Shown piece by piece: positions 9,001 through 18,243 of a DNA stretch of 64,000 bases. This DNA is from Novibacillus thermophilus (GTDB lineage Bacteria > Bacillota > Bacilli > Thermoactinomycetales > Novibacillaceae): contig NZ_CP019699.1 of NCBI RefSeq assembly GCF_002005165.1, positions 930,001 to 994,000 on the forward strand, written 5' to 3'. The translations under genes were made by a program, and so were the position numbers. Positions within the stretch are counted from its first letter, which is position 1. The number at the start of each line of letters is the position of its first letter. The notes below the pieces were generated by a model that worked only from the letters and a program-made list of their open reading frames with translations, did no database searches and was not told the DNA's origin.

Positions 9001-9957
9001 TTGCGAGTCGGGATGGTTGGAGCTGGCGGGATCGCCAGCACCCACTTGCACCATTTGAATCTCAACGAGCAAGTGGAACTCGTCGCCGTTTGCGACATAA
9101 ATGAAGACGTATTGAGTGCGAAAGCGACAGAGTACGGTGCCGCACCGTACCGTGACGTGGAAAAAATGCTGGATAAGGAAAAATTAGATGTCCTGTTCGT
9201 CTGCGTACCTCCTTTTGCCCACGGCACCATCGAAGAAGAAGCGGCAGCGCGGGGGATTCATCTTTTTGTGGAGAAACCGGTCGGCTTGGACATGAACACT
9301 GTAAAGCAAAAAGCGAAGGCGATTGAAGCATCCGGTGTTTTGGCAGGTACCGGCTATTGTCTGCGGTACCTCGATACCGTTCAGAGATTGAAGGAATACA
9401 TAATAGACAAAACGGTCGCCATGGTTCGCGGTTACTATTTAACAATGTTTGTTTCGACGCCGTGGTGGCGGGACATGTCCAAATCGGGCGGGCAGCTCGT
9501 CGAACAGGCGACACACATTGTCGACCTCATGCGCTACTTCGCAGGGGATGTGGAGAAGGTATCTGCGGACATGGCCCTGTGTGCCATGCACGATGTCGAA
9601 GGACTGAACATCCCCGATGTAGGGTCAGTGAACGTAGTGTTTACATCCGGTGCAATTGGACATATGGCGACGTCCTTCACCCAACCGGACCACCGTTCGG
9701 GTGTGGAAATTTTGGGACGGGACTTCCGCGCCGTGATAGATGGGACTACCCTCTCAATCGCAGAAGGGGACTGCACGACAACGTACAGAAGCAGTGTCGA
9801 TTTTTACAAAGAACAGGACGATGCGTTTATCGAAGCCGTTAAAACGGGTAATCCGAGTTTAATACTGGCACCGTTCAAAGAAGCAGTGAAGACATTGCAA
9901 ATAACTTTGGCTGCAAACGAATCCGCGAAAAGCGGGAGCAGTGTCTGGTTAAGATGA
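9001..9957 (+). CDS. Gfo/Idh/MocA-family oxidoreductase
   Basis: A 318-residue NAD(P)-dependent sugar dehydrogenase-like protein. The Rossmann motif VGMVGAGGIASTHL is at the N-terminus, HLFVEKPVGLD near residue 90 is the EKP signature, and the family central His-Asp pair is probably in QATHIVDLMRY near residue 170. TTG start preceded by GGGAGGAG. It lies between the two TIM-barrel isomerases in a close operon. Likely oxidizes a hydroxyl of the same or a related substrate handled by the neighbours; specific substrate cannot be assigned. Confidence 0.88.
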   Translation: MRVGMVGAGGIASTHLHHLNLNEQVELVAVCDINEDVLSAKATEYGAAPYRDVEKMLDKEKLDVLFVCVPPFAHGTIEEEAAARGIHLFVEKPVGLDMNTVKQKAKAIEASGVLAGTGYCLRYLDTVQRLKEYIIDKTVAMVRGYYLTMFVSTPWWRDMSKSGGQLVEQATHIVDLMRYFAGDVEKVSADMALCAMHDVEGLNIPDVGSVNVVFTSGAIGHMATSFTQPDHRSGVEILGRDFRAVIDGTTLSIAEGDCTTTYRSSVDFYKEQDDAFIEAVKTGNPSLILAPFKEAVKTLQITLAANESAKSGSSVWLR

Positions 9958-9990
9958 CTCGCCAGCGAAAAAAGTTCGGGAGGGTTCACC

Positions 9991-10818
9991 TTGAAATTAG
10001 CCCTTAGCATGTGGAGTGTGCACCGCACGGTACAAGAAAGAGATTGGACTGTCATCGACTTTTTATCCTACTGTCGGGACGAAGGTGTCGAAGAAGTAGA
10101 ATTGCTGGACGTCTTTTGGCATGACGTCGAGAGGGAGTTGCCGAGGGTGATTCAGTACGCCTCTGATTGCGGGATACGCATCGCGAGCTACGCAGTTGGA
10201 AACGATCTCGTGCAATTCGACAGAGGCGAGCGAAAGAAGGAGTTGAAAAAAGTACTAGACGGCATAAACATCGCTAGAAGGCTAGGTGTGCACATCGTTC
10301 GCGTCTTTGCCGGCGACGTAAAAAAAGGTTTGTCGTATGAGGAGGGCAGAGGGTGGATTATAGACGGATTGAAAAAAGCGACAAAAGTGGCTGAAGAACA
10401 AAACATAATGCTCTGTTTAGAAAACCACGGCCATTTTGCCGGAAAGAGCGAACAAGTGAAAGACATCGTCGAACAGGTCAATAGTAACGCGTTCCGTTTG
10501 ACGTACGATGTCGGGAACTTTTTACTGGTGGATGAAAACCCTTTAGAAGCGCTTGACGCTTTACTGCCGTATGTAGAGCACGTACACGTAAAAGATTTTA
10601 AATTGCAAACCGGCGGGCGTTTCCGATCCTTGACCGGGAAAGTGTATGAGGGCGTCTCGGTCCATGAAGGCGATGTCAACGTGCCGGTTGTGCTAGAGCG
10701 GCTGAAGAACTGCGGGTACAAAGGGGCTATTGTGTTGGAATACGAAGGAGCTGGGAGCGAACTGGAGGGGATACAGAGGGGGTATCGCAACTTTGAAAAA
10801 ATAGTCAGTCGACGATAG
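9991..10818 (+). CDS. Sugar phosphate isomerase/epimerase-like TIM-barrel protein
   Basis: A 275-residue xylose-isomerase-like TIM barrel with metal-site motifs LCLENHGHF (Glu), LTYDVGNF (Asp), VEHVHVKDF (His) and IVLEYEG (Glu). TTG start at 9991 with GGGAGGG upstream. It is the second such enzyme in the cluster and again directly follows a Gfo/Idh gene, so the dehydrogenase-isomerase pair occurs twice in tandem (7201/8156 and 9001/9991). A role in interconverting keto-sugar intermediates is inferred from family and context. Confidence 0.85.
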   Translation: MKLALSMWSVHRTVQERDWTVIDFLSYCRDEGVEEVELLDVFWHDVERELPRVIQYASDCGIRIASYAVGNDLVQFDRGERKKELKKVLDGINIARRLGVHIVRVFAGDVKKGLSYEEGRGWIIDGLKKATKVAEEQNIMLCLENHGHFAGKSEQVKDIVEQVNSNAFRLTYDVGNFLLVDENPLEALDALLPYVEHVHVKDFKLQTGGRFRSLTGKVYEGVSVHEGDVNVPVVLERLKNCGYKGAIVLEYEGAGSELEGIQRGYRNFEKIVSRR

Positions 10819-10865
10819 GTGAAAAGATAGTTTGTCTCACTCTCTGAAATGGAGGGAGAGTTTTG

Positions 10866-12110
10866 ATGCGTAAACCGTTCATACTCCTTTTGATTTTAAT
10901 CTCCTTACTCGTCGGGTGTGGCAGTGGACAAACGGACGGGGCAGTGGAGTTAGATGTAGCCTTGTGGGACCCTGATGTGAGTGAAGCAGTGGCAAAGTCA
11001 GTTCAGGCGTTTGAGGAGAAACACCCTGACGTCAATGTGAACGTCACCTACACGCCGTACAATGACTACTTCACGAGACTGCGCACGAGCTTGGCAGGCA
11101 AGAAAGGGCCTGACGTGTTTTGGATGAACGGGCCAAACTTTTATCAATATGCCTCTTTAGGGTTAATAAAAAATCTGCAACCTTTAATTGAACGCGACAA
11201 TCTGGATACGAGTGTCTACACGCCTGCACTCAAAGAATTGTATGCTTACGACCAGAAATTGTATGGACTTCCATATTTTCAAGACGTCATCGGCTTGTTC
11301 TTCAACAAAAAACTGTTTGATGAGGCGGGCATTCCATACCCCGACGAAACTTGGACGTGGGAGACTGTTGAAGAGGTGGGGAGGAAGCTGACCGATAACA
11401 AGAACGGCATCTACGGGTACATCGCCCCGTATTCGAATCAGCAAGGATATTACAATTACATCCACCAAGCAGGCGGTTACGTCATCAATGAGGACAAAAC
11501 TCTGTCAGGCTTTGATGCTCCAGAGGCGAAGTCTGCGTTCAAATGGATGAAAAGGATGATGGACGAAGGAATATCTCCAACGGCTAAAACGCAGATTGAA
11601 TCAGGGATTAACCAAATATTCGGTTCAGGAAAAGCGGCAATGCTGCCACAGATTTCCGTGAACGCCCCCGTTTTGTATGACATGCTGGGAGAGGATTTAG
11701 GGGTCGCCCCTTTGCCAAAAGGGAAAGAGCGAGCAACGATCATTCACGGGCTCAGCTGGGTGATGAACAGCAATACAAAAAGTGAAAAGCTCGCATGGGA
11801 GCTGTTGAAAACATTGTCAAACGAACAGTCTGAACAGTGGCTGGCTGAAACAGGGTTTAGCATCCCGGCTTACAAAGGGACAGAGGAAGCTTGGATTAAA
11901 TCCATTCCTTCTGTCGATTTGCAGGTGTTTATCGACAGTCTTGAATTCGGGGTCCCTTACCCCGTGTCTGAAAATACGACAAAATGGCAGGATGTTGAAA
12001 ACGAAGAAATACAAAAAATGCTTTTAGGCCAAACGTCGATCGATGAAGCGACAGAGGCCGTGGCCGAGAAGATGAACGAAATTTTAGCTGATCAGAGTAA
12101 AGGGCCTTGA
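10866..12110 (+). CDS. Sugar ABC transporter substrate-binding lipoprotein
   Basis: A 414-residue extracellular solute-binding protein, family 1 type. The N-terminus is a lipoprotein signal peptide: basic start, hydrophobic LLLILISLL, and lipobox LVGC with the cysteine near residue 19. The mature part shows the usual features: VTYTPYNDYFTRLRTSLAGK, PDVFWMNGPNF and GLPYFQDVIGLFFNKKLFDEAG. ATG 10866 is preferred to TTG 10863 because GGAGGG lies 9 bases upstream. It captures a sugar for the two permeases that follow. No ATPase gene is nearby, so a shared MsmX-type ATPase is expected. Confidence 0.92.
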   Translation: MRKPFILLLILISLLVGCGSGQTDGAVELDVALWDPDVSEAVAKSVQAFEEKHPDVNVNVTYTPYNDYFTRLRTSLAGKKGPDVFWMNGPNFYQYASLGLIKNLQPLIERDNLDTSVYTPALKELYAYDQKLYGLPYFQDVIGLFFNKKLFDEAGIPYPDETWTWETVEEVGRKLTDNKNGIYGYIAPYSNQQGYYNYIHQAGGYVINEDKTLSGFDAPEAKSAFKWMKRMMDEGISPTAKTQIESGINQIFGSGKAAMLPQISVNAPVLYDMLGEDLGVAPLPKGKERATIIHGLSWVMNSNTKSEKLAWELLKTLSNEQSEQWLAETGFSIPAYKGTEEAWIKSIPSVDLQVFIDSLEFGVPYPVSENTTKWQDVENEEIQKMLLGQTSIDEATEAVAEKMNEILADQSKGP

Positions 12111-12161
12111 CAAAACTGAATCGCTTGTAACCGTCTTACGGTTAGGAAGGGAGGGTGACAG

Positions 12162-13100
12162 GTGAAGCAACCAGTCTTTTCAACCACAGTACGCCAAAGG
12201 AAGCCTGTTGGGCATAGATCGAAGGCCAAAAGGAAAGAAGCGATGTGGGCTTATTTGTTCATAGCGCCTTTAGTGTGTGGGCTGGGCATTTTTTATATGG
12301 CGCCTGCCGTAACATCCTTTTATCTGTCCTTGACCGAGTGGGACGGATTGACCACTCCCCATTTCATCGGTGTGCAAAATTTCATTGACTTGATGCAAGA
12401 CGGGACATTTTTGCGGTCCGTGTGGAATACGGTCCTTTTTACACTAGGAGCTGTACCTTGTTCCATTGCGCTGGCCACAGTCATCGCGGTGCTGCTGAAC
12501 CAGAAGATTAAAGGAGCGGTCTTTTACCGCACGTTGTTTTTTATACCGGCCATTACGATGCCGATCGCAGTTGGGATGGTCTGGAAGTGGCTGTACAACT
12601 CGGACTTCGGTATGATCAACGTGGTCCTCGGTTTTTTGCGGCTCCCTCAACCTGAATGGATTTTTGACGAAAGAGTCGCACTCCTTTCCGTCATTGTCGT
12701 GCAAATCTGGATGACGGTAGGATACAATATTGTCATTTTACTTGCAGGCCTCCAAAGTATTTCTACTTCTTACTACGAAGCTGCCACACTGGATGGAGCA
12801 ACTGATTTTCACAAGTTCTTGCATGTTACGCTGCCCTTGTTGACACCCAGTTTATTCTTCGTTTTAGTCACGTCGTTGATCAGCTCGTTGCAAGTGTTCG
12901 ATTTGATCTTTGTCATGATCGGGGATAACTTTGCGCTGCTCGAGCCAACCCGGACAGTCGTGTACGGGGTGTGGGAGAGCGGATTTAAATACTTTGAGAT
13001 GGGGTATGCTTCCGCACAAGCCTTAATTTTGTTCACCGTGATTCTCGTGCTCACCCTTTTTCAGTTCTATTTTCAGAAAAAGTGGGTTCATTATCAGTGA
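12162..13100 (+). CDS. Sugar ABC transporter permease (MalF/UgpA type)
   Basis: A 312-residue membrane protein with six predicted TM segments. The EAA loop that contacts the ATPase reads YYEAATLDGATDFHKFLHVT. A long basic N-terminal tail precedes the first TM. GTG start with AAGGGAGGG upstream. It lies between the binding protein and the second permease and forms the heterodimeric channel with the latter in the cytoplasmic membrane. Its substrate should be that of the cluster, probably an oligosaccharide or modified sugar. Confidence 0.92.
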   Translation: MKQPVFSTTVRQRKPVGHRSKAKRKEAMWAYLFIAPLVCGLGIFYMAPAVTSFYLSLTEWDGLTTPHFIGVQNFIDLMQDGTFLRSVWNTVLFTLGAVPCSIALATVIAVLLNQKIKGAVFYRTLFFIPAITMPIAVGMVWKWLYNSDFGMINVVLGFLRLPQPEWIFDERVALLSVIVVQIWMTVGYNIVILLAGLQSISTSYYEAATLDGATDFHKFLHVTLPLLTPSLFFVLVTSLISSLQVFDLIFVMIGDNFALLEPTRTVVYGVWESGFKYFEMGYASAQALILFTVILVLTLFQFYFQKKWVHYQ

Positions 13101-13121
13101 TGGGAGAAAGGAGGGCAAGTG

Positions 13122-13943
13122 GTGTATCCGTCGACTAAAAAAGTTGCCATCCACTTGGTGCTCATAGTGGGATCGCTCGTCATGGTCGCCCCTTTTTTGT
13201 GGATGTTGTTCACGTCTTTCAAATCGTTTGCCGAATCGATGCAAGTGCCGCCGACGATTTTACCGAAAGTGTGGAGACTGGATAATTACGTCGAGGTCTT
13301 CGAGAAAGTCAACTTTTTGACCTATTACCTGAACACGATCTCGGTCACAGTGGGCCGAACAGTCGGTCAGCTCATCCTTTGTTCTTTAGCGGCTTTTGCT
13401 TTTGCAAGAATGTCGTTTCCGGGGAAAAATGTCATTTTCATCGCTTTGCTCTCAGTTTTGATGGTCCCTTCTCAAGTCGTGATGATCCCAAGCTTTGTCA
13501 TTGTCAGGGAGTTGGGGTGGTTTGACACACTTTACGCGTTAATTGTACCGGGTATTTTCAGCGCATTTGGGACTTTTTTGCTGCGCCAATTTTTCATGTC
13601 GATCCCGAGAGAATTGGATGAAGCGGCTAAAATTGACGGATGTTCTTACTTTGGAATTTACTGGAGAGTTGTGCTCCCCTTGTCGAAGCCGGCGTTAGTC
13701 GCTCTCGCGATTTTTACAATTTTAAATGCGTGGAACGATTTTCTTTGGCCCCTCGTCGTTACAAGCTCGGATTCGATGAGGGTACTGTCGATCGGAATAG
13801 CGTCGTTCCAAGGGGAGTATGCGACGGAGTACCCGTTGCTGATGGCCGGGGCTTTGATGGCTTCCTTGCCGTTGATTCTCATTTTTATCTTTTTACAGCG
13901 GTACTTTATTGAAGGGATTACAATGACCGGGATGAAAGGGTGA
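13122..13943 (+). CDS. Sugar ABC transporter permease (MalG/UgpE type)
   Basis: A 273-residue permease with six TM segments and the EAA loop ELDEAAKIDGCSYFGIYWRV. The C-terminal RYFIEGITMTGMKG is the classic ending of MalG/CUT1 permeases. GTG at 13122 gives 6-base spacing from AAGGAGGG; GTG at 13119 is possible. It pairs with the permease just upstream. Followed by four further metabolic genes probably in the same transcription unit. Confidence 0.92.
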   Translation: MYPSTKKVAIHLVLIVGSLVMVAPFLWMLFTSFKSFAESMQVPPTILPKVWRLDNYVEVFEKVNFLTYYLNTISVTVGRTVGQLILCSLAAFAFARMSFPGKNVIFIALLSVLMVPSQVVMIPSFVIVRELGWFDTLYALIVPGIFSAFGTFLLRQFFMSIPRELDEAAKIDGCSYFGIYWRVVLPLSKPALVALAIFTILNAWNDFLWPLVVTSSDSMRVLSIGIASFQGEYATEYPLLMAGALMASLPLILIFIFLQRYFIEGITMTGMKG

Positions 13944-14030
13944 TGTCAAGAGAACGTCTTTAAATGCCTAAAAGAGAATGTGAGAAGGAAATGAGTGCGA
14001 AAAGACTTATAATTGAGGAGAATGAAGACT

Positions 14031-15041
14031 ATGTTAAATGTGGCTGTTATCGGATTAGGAACGATGGGGAACGTGCACGTTGAGGCGTGGTCCCGTATTT
14101 CCGACGTTAATGTAGCTGCTGTGTCGGCACTGGACCGAGAAAAAACTGAAGCTGTGGCCTCTCGGTATGGTGCAAAACCGTATTCTCAACTGGAAGCACT
14201 CTTGGAACAGCCAGATATCGACCTCGTCGACATTTGTTTGCCGACTTATCTTCATAAACAGTTTGTGACCAAAGCAGCGGAAGCGGGCAAGCACATCATT
14301 TGTGAAAAGCCTCTCGGGCTGGACGTGAAGGAAGCTCGAGACATGATAGACATTTGCGAGCAAAACGGCGTTGAACTGTACGCGGCGCAAGTCGTCCGCT
14401 TTTTTCCCGAATATGTGAATGCCCGTGTACAGGTGAAAAAGGGCAAGATCGGAAACCCGGGGATCGTGCGCTTGTCGCGCGGAGGCCCATTTCCGCGGGC
14501 GTGGGAAAATTGGTATGCCGACGAAAAGAAGAGTGGCGGGCTCATTCTCGATATGATGATTCACGATTTCGATTGGCTCAGGTGGACATTCGGAGAAGTG
14601 GAGCGAGTCATGGCCCGTCGCGTTGTGCGTTCAGAGGGGACAAATCCGCTGCAGTACGTACTCGTGACACTGAGAACAGAAGACGGAGTGATAGCACACG
14701 TGGAAGGGACGTGGGCCCACCCTTCGTTTCGCACCTCGTTTGAAATTGCCGGGGACAAGGGGATGATCGTGCACGACAGCCGAGACAGCGCTCCCCTCTC
14801 CCTTCAGTTGCGCGCACATGAGGATAAAGGGGTGGATCCAGGTGTTGCAGTGCCGGAAAGCCCTCTTCACAAAGACCCCTACCAAAGGCAGTTAGAACAT
14901 TTCTCGAGATGCCTTATGACCGGTGCCCGCCCAATCGTGACGGCGCATGACGCATTGAAAGCCGTTGAGATTTCACAGGCTGCGCTAAAATCTGCATCCT
15001 CCGGAAAACCGGTAGAAATTGTAAAATACGAGGTGAATTGA
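14031..15041 (+). CDS. Gfo/Idh/MocA-family oxidoreductase
   Basis: A 336-residue NAD(P)-dependent dehydrogenase. The Rossmann motif VAVIGLGTMGNVH, the signature IICEKPLGLDVKEA, and the catalytic-type segment LDMMIHDFDWLRW (His and Asp positions) are intact. ATG 14031 is chosen because TTGAGGAG is 10 bases upstream; ATG 14022 is too close to it. It is followed after one base by another Gfo/Idh gene, and the two are likely diverged paralogs. It resembles myo-inositol 2-dehydrogenase-type proteins, but substrate is not determined. Confidence 0.88.
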   Translation: MLNVAVIGLGTMGNVHVEAWSRISDVNVAAVSALDREKTEAVASRYGAKPYSQLEALLEQPDIDLVDICLPTYLHKQFVTKAAEAGKHIICEKPLGLDVKEARDMIDICEQNGVELYAAQVVRFFPEYVNARVQVKKGKIGNPGIVRLSRGGPFPRAWENWYADEKKSGGLILDMMIHDFDWLRWTFGEVERVMARRVVRSEGTNPLQYVLVTLRTEDGVIAHVEGTWAHPSFRTSFEIAGDKGMIVHDSRDSAPLSLQLRAHEDKGVDPGVAVPESPLHKDPYQRQLEHFSRCLMTGARPIVTAHDALKAVEISQAALKSASSGKPVEIVKYEVN

Positions 15042-15042
15042 C

Positions 15043-16026
15043 GTGAACATTGGCATGATCAGCTTTGCTCACATGCACGCGAACAGTTATGCGAAACATT
15101 TACACCGTCATCCTGAATCAGAGTTAACAGCGATTTGGGACGATGATCCTTCCAGGGGACAGCGAGCTTCAGACGCATTTGGCGCGCGTTACTACGACGA
15201 CCTCGACCAGTTCTTACATTCTGATGTCGACGCCGTTTTGGTTTGTTCGGAGAACGCCAAGCACCGGGATCACGTCGTGAAAGCCTCTCAGGCAGGCAAA
15301 CACGTCTTGTGTGAAAAGCCGATAGCGACAGAAATACGCGATGCGGAAGAGATGATCGACTCCTGCAGGGAGCACGGCGTTATTCTCCAAATCGCTTATC
15401 CCGTTCGCTTTGCTCCGTCTGTAGAGAGAGTGCGAGACATGGTTCAAAACGGTGAGTTAGGGGACATTTTAGCCATTAACGGAACGAACCACGGGCAGAT
15501 GCCTGGAGGTTGGTTTGTTCAGAAGGAGATGTCCGGGGGAGGCGCAGCCACGGATCACATCGTTCACGTTATGGACCTTGTACGTTGGATGTTGAACGAT
15601 GAAGTTAAAAGTGTGTATGCGGAAATGGATACGCGCTTTTACGACATCGATGTGGAAGATTGCGGGATTGTCTCGCTGGAGATGGAGTCTGGAACGATCG
15701 TCACCATTGACCCGAGCTGGTCACGGCCGAAGACGTTCCCGATGTGGGGAGACGTCAAAATGGAAATGATCGGGACAAAAGGAACGCTTTCAGTAGACGT
15801 GTTCAAGCAGTCTGTTCTTTATTTCAATGACCGAGATGGCAAGGTGCAACAGCTGCCATGGGCAGAAGATATGGACAGACGCTTGATAGACGACTTCTTG
15901 GACTGTATTAAACACAACCGAGCCCCTTCCATCACTGGAGAAGACGGGCTGCGCACATTAGAGGTCGTCAAAGCGGCGTATGAGTCCCATGAGTCAAAAA
16001 AAGTCGTGCAGCTGACGAGACGCTAA
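15043..16026 (+). CDS. Gfo/Idh/MocA-family oxidoreductase
   Basis: A 327-residue dehydrogenase-like protein. It carries VLCEKPIATEIRDAEEM, the usual EKP motif, and ATDHIVHVMDLVRW at the catalytic His/Asp region. The N-terminus IGMISFAHMHANSYAKH departs from the canonical GxGxxG loop and is closer to the 7201 copy. GTG start with GAGGTG overlapping the end of the preceding gene; coupled translation is likely. Fourth Gfo/Idh gene in the cluster. Confidence 0.86.
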   Translation: MNIGMISFAHMHANSYAKHLHRHPESELTAIWDDDPSRGQRASDAFGARYYDDLDQFLHSDVDAVLVCSENAKHRDHVVKASQAGKHVLCEKPIATEIRDAEEMIDSCREHGVILQIAYPVRFAPSVERVRDMVQNGELGDILAINGTNHGQMPGGWFVQKEMSGGGAATDHIVHVMDLVRWMLNDEVKSVYAEMDTRFYDIDVEDCGIVSLEMESGTIVTIDPSWSRPKTFPMWGDVKMEMIGTKGTLSVDVFKQSVLYFNDRDGKVQQLPWAEDMDRRLIDDFLDCIKHNRAPSITGEDGLRTLEVVKAAYESHESKKVVQLTRR

Positions 16027-16061
16027 AAACTATCTATTTGAATTAAAGACAATTAATAGAC

Positions 16062-16091
16062 TTGTCTGTAAAGGGAACGAACCGATAGAAT
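16062..16091 (+). promoter_or_regulatory. Candidate SigA promoter
   Basis: TTGTCT (16062-16067), an 18-base spacer and TAGAAT (16086-16091) lie in the 102-base gap before the epimerase gene. This would give the last three genes of the cluster their own transcript. Confidence 0.5.
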
Positions 16092-16128
16092 ATGAGGACA
16101 CCATGATCGAAAGGAAGTTAACCGTTAA

Positions 16129-17145
16129 ATGAGAACAGTCCGTGAATTGGAAAAGGTCTTGGCAGAGCCGTCAGATTCTTTGATGCGCGATATGGCAGCA
16201 TTGGACGGTGATATTCTTATCCTCGGCGTCGGTGGCAAAATGGGCCCTAGTCTTGCACGGTTGGCGCGAAACGCTATTCAGCAGGCTGAGGTAGATAAAG
16301 AAGTGATAGGCGTTTCCCGCTTTTCATCCGGTAGATTGCGCGAAGAGCTTGAGGCAGACGGCATTAAGACAATGGCGGTCGATTTACTTGAAGAAGAGCA
16401 GTTGAAATCGCTTCCGGAAGTGAAAAACGTCATCTTTATGGCTGGCAACAAGTTTGGGACGACGGGAAACGAACACTTTAGTTGGGCCATGAACACCTAC
16501 TTGCCAGGGCGGGTGGCTGAAAAATTTAGGAAATCCCGCATCGTCGCTTTTTCCACTGGAAATGTGTATCCGCTCACACCCCTTGCGCTAGGGGGAGCAT
16601 CGGAAGATTACCCGCCGAACCCCGTTGGGGAGTACGCCCAGTCATGTTTGGGGCGGGAACGCGTTTTGGAGTACTTTTCACACAAGTACGGGACACCCGT
16701 CGTCCTTTTCCGGTTGAATTATGCCATTGACATGAGGTACGGAGTTCTTCTAGAAATTGCAAAAGCCGTTAAAGAACAGGAACCTATAGATCTCGCGATG
16801 GGGCATGTAAACGTCATTTGGCAAGGGGACGCAAACGAAATGGCGATTCGCGCATTCACGTGTTGTTCCAGTCCGCCACGCGTTTTAAACGTGACGGGAC
16901 CGGAAACAGTGTCCGTTCGCTGGTTAGCTGAACGATTCGGAGAATTGTTCGACGTTACTCCACGATTTGTAAATGAAGAACAGGACACGGCCCTGTTAAG
17001 CAATGCATCCCGGTCGCACCAGTTGTTCGGATACCCGAGAGTCTCTCTGTTGCAGATGGTGGAGTGGACCGCTCAATGGGTAGAAGCAAACGGCTTGACC
17101 ATAGACAAACCGACCCATTTTCAAGAGAGACAGGGGGCGTTTTAG
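16129..17145 (+). CDS. NAD-dependent epimerase/dehydratase-family protein
   Basis: A 338-residue extended short-chain dehydrogenase-like protein. The nucleotide-binding loop is ILILGVGGKMGPSLARL near residues 27-43. The usual SDR catalytic YxxxK is not obvious: the expected region reads GEYAQSCLGRERVLEYF, with Tyr followed by Arg/Glu positions, so activity may be altered. The C-terminal part (LNVTGPETVSVRWLAE) is typical of sugar-nucleotide epimerases. ATG start with AAAGGAAG upstream. It is followed after two bases by the DHDPS-family gene, with which it probably works. Confidence 0.78.
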   Translation: MRTVRELEKVLAEPSDSLMRDMAALDGDILILGVGGKMGPSLARLARNAIQQAEVDKEVIGVSRFSSGRLREELEADGIKTMAVDLLEEEQLKSLPEVKNVIFMAGNKFGTTGNEHFSWAMNTYLPGRVAEKFRKSRIVAFSTGNVYPLTPLALGGASEDYPPNPVGEYAQSCLGRERVLEYFSHKYGTPVVLFRLNYAIDMRYGVLLEIAKAVKEQEPIDLAMGHVNVIWQGDANEMAIRAFTCCSSPPRVLNVTGPETVSVRWLAERFGELFDVTPRFVNEEQDTALLSNASRSHQLFGYPRVSLLQMVEWTAQWVEANGLTIDKPTHFQERQGAF

Positions 17146-17147
17146 CC

Positions 17148-18218
17148 GTGGCTGACCAAAAAACGTTACCCCCTTCCGTAAAAAGGGCGTTGCACGATGG
17201 CGTTGTCATTCCGGCACACCCCCTCGCCCTTACCGCTGCCCGAACGTTGGACGAGCGGAGGCAAAAAGCCCTCACGCGGTATTACATCGCTTCCGGAGCT
17301 GGCGGTATTGCCATAGGAGTGCATACGACCCAGTTCGAAATTCGAGACAAAGACGTCAATTTGTTTGAACCCGTACTGCGGTTAGCCGCTGAAACTGTGG
17401 AAGAGGCCGTGCTGGACCGACCGTTTGTCAAAGTTGCGGGCGTTTGTGGTCCGACAGCGCAAGCTGTATCAGAGGCACAGATCGCCGCTGATCTCGGCTA
17501 CGATCTGGGGCTCGTCAGCTTAGGCGGATTAAGTGACTGGACAGATCGAGAACTGATTCAGCACGTTGAAAAAGTAGCCGACATTCTGCCTGTTTTTGGT
17601 TTTTACTTACAGCCTTCCGTTGGCGGTCGGAGGCTGAGTTACGACTTTTGGCGTGAACTTGCAGAAATGCCAAACGTCATGGCGATTAAGATCGCACCGT
17701 TTAACCGATACCAAACGTTAGATGTTGTGAGGGCCGTATGCCATTCGAGTCGCAGTGACGAGATCGCGCTGTACACAGGAAATGACGACAACATTGTGGC
17801 GGATCTCCTGACAACGTACCGTTTTTGCGTAGAAGGGAAAGTAGTCGAAAAGCGTATAGTCGGCGGTTTACTCGGTCACTGGGCGGTATGGACGAAAAAA
17901 GCAGTCGAACTACTGGAGGAAATCAAAACAGTTCGTGCCAAAAGGGAAACAGTACCAGCTGATCTCTTGACAAAAGGAGTGGAAATAACGGATGCCAATG
18001 CCGCTTTTTTTGACCCGTCCAACGATTTTGCAGGGTGCATCCCAGGGATACATGAGGTGTTGCGAAGGCAGGGCCTCCTAGAGGGAAGGTGGTGTCTAAA
18101 CCCGAATGAAGAGCTGTCAGAGGGACAAAAAGAAGAGATTGACCGGGTTTACCGGGATTACCCCTATTTAAATGACGATGACTGGGTGATGGCACACCTT
18201 CAGGAGTGGTTGAAGTAG
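17148..18218 (+). CDS. Dihydrodipicolinate synthase-family aldolase/dehydratase
   Basis: A 356-residue class I aldolase-fold protein. The Schiff-base lysine is about K181 in NVMAIKIAPF and the conserved tyrosine lies in FGFYLQPSVGG. The family includes DapA, N-acetylneuraminate lyase, 2-keto-3-deoxy-sugar-acid aldolases and hydroxypyrroline-carboxylate deaminase. It is about 60 residues longer than DapA (usually near 290), with an extended C-terminus ending in a helical NEELSEGQKEEIDRVYRDY stretch. GTG start after CAGGGGG. In this operon a keto-deoxy sugar acid is a likely substrate; that is inference. Confidence 0.85.
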   Translation: MADQKTLPPSVKRALHDGVVIPAHPLALTAARTLDERRQKALTRYYIASGAGGIAIGVHTTQFEIRDKDVNLFEPVLRLAAETVEEAVLDRPFVKVAGVCGPTAQAVSEAQIAADLGYDLGLVSLGGLSDWTDRELIQHVEKVADILPVFGFYLQPSVGGRRLSYDFWRELAEMPNVMAIKIAPFNRYQTLDVVRAVCHSSRSDEIALYTGNDDNIVADLLTTYRFCVEGKVVEKRIVGGLLGHWAVWTKKAVELLEEIKTVRAKRETVPADLLTKGVEITDANAAFFDPSNDFAGCIPGIHEVLRRQGLLEGRWCLNPNEELSEGQKEEIDRVYRDYPYLNDDDWVMAHLQEWLK

Positions 18219-18243
18219 TCACTCATACGGAGGGGCGTTTGTC

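Noticed and set aside
9062-9514. 150-codon minus-strand frame opposite the Gfo/Idh gene
   Set aside because: Low-complexity Arg/Ser/Pro composition and complete overlap with a clear gene.
10188-10790. 200-codon minus-strand frame opposite the TIM-barrel isomerase
   Set aside because: Serine/proline-rich shadow with no RBS, opposite a gene with family motifs.
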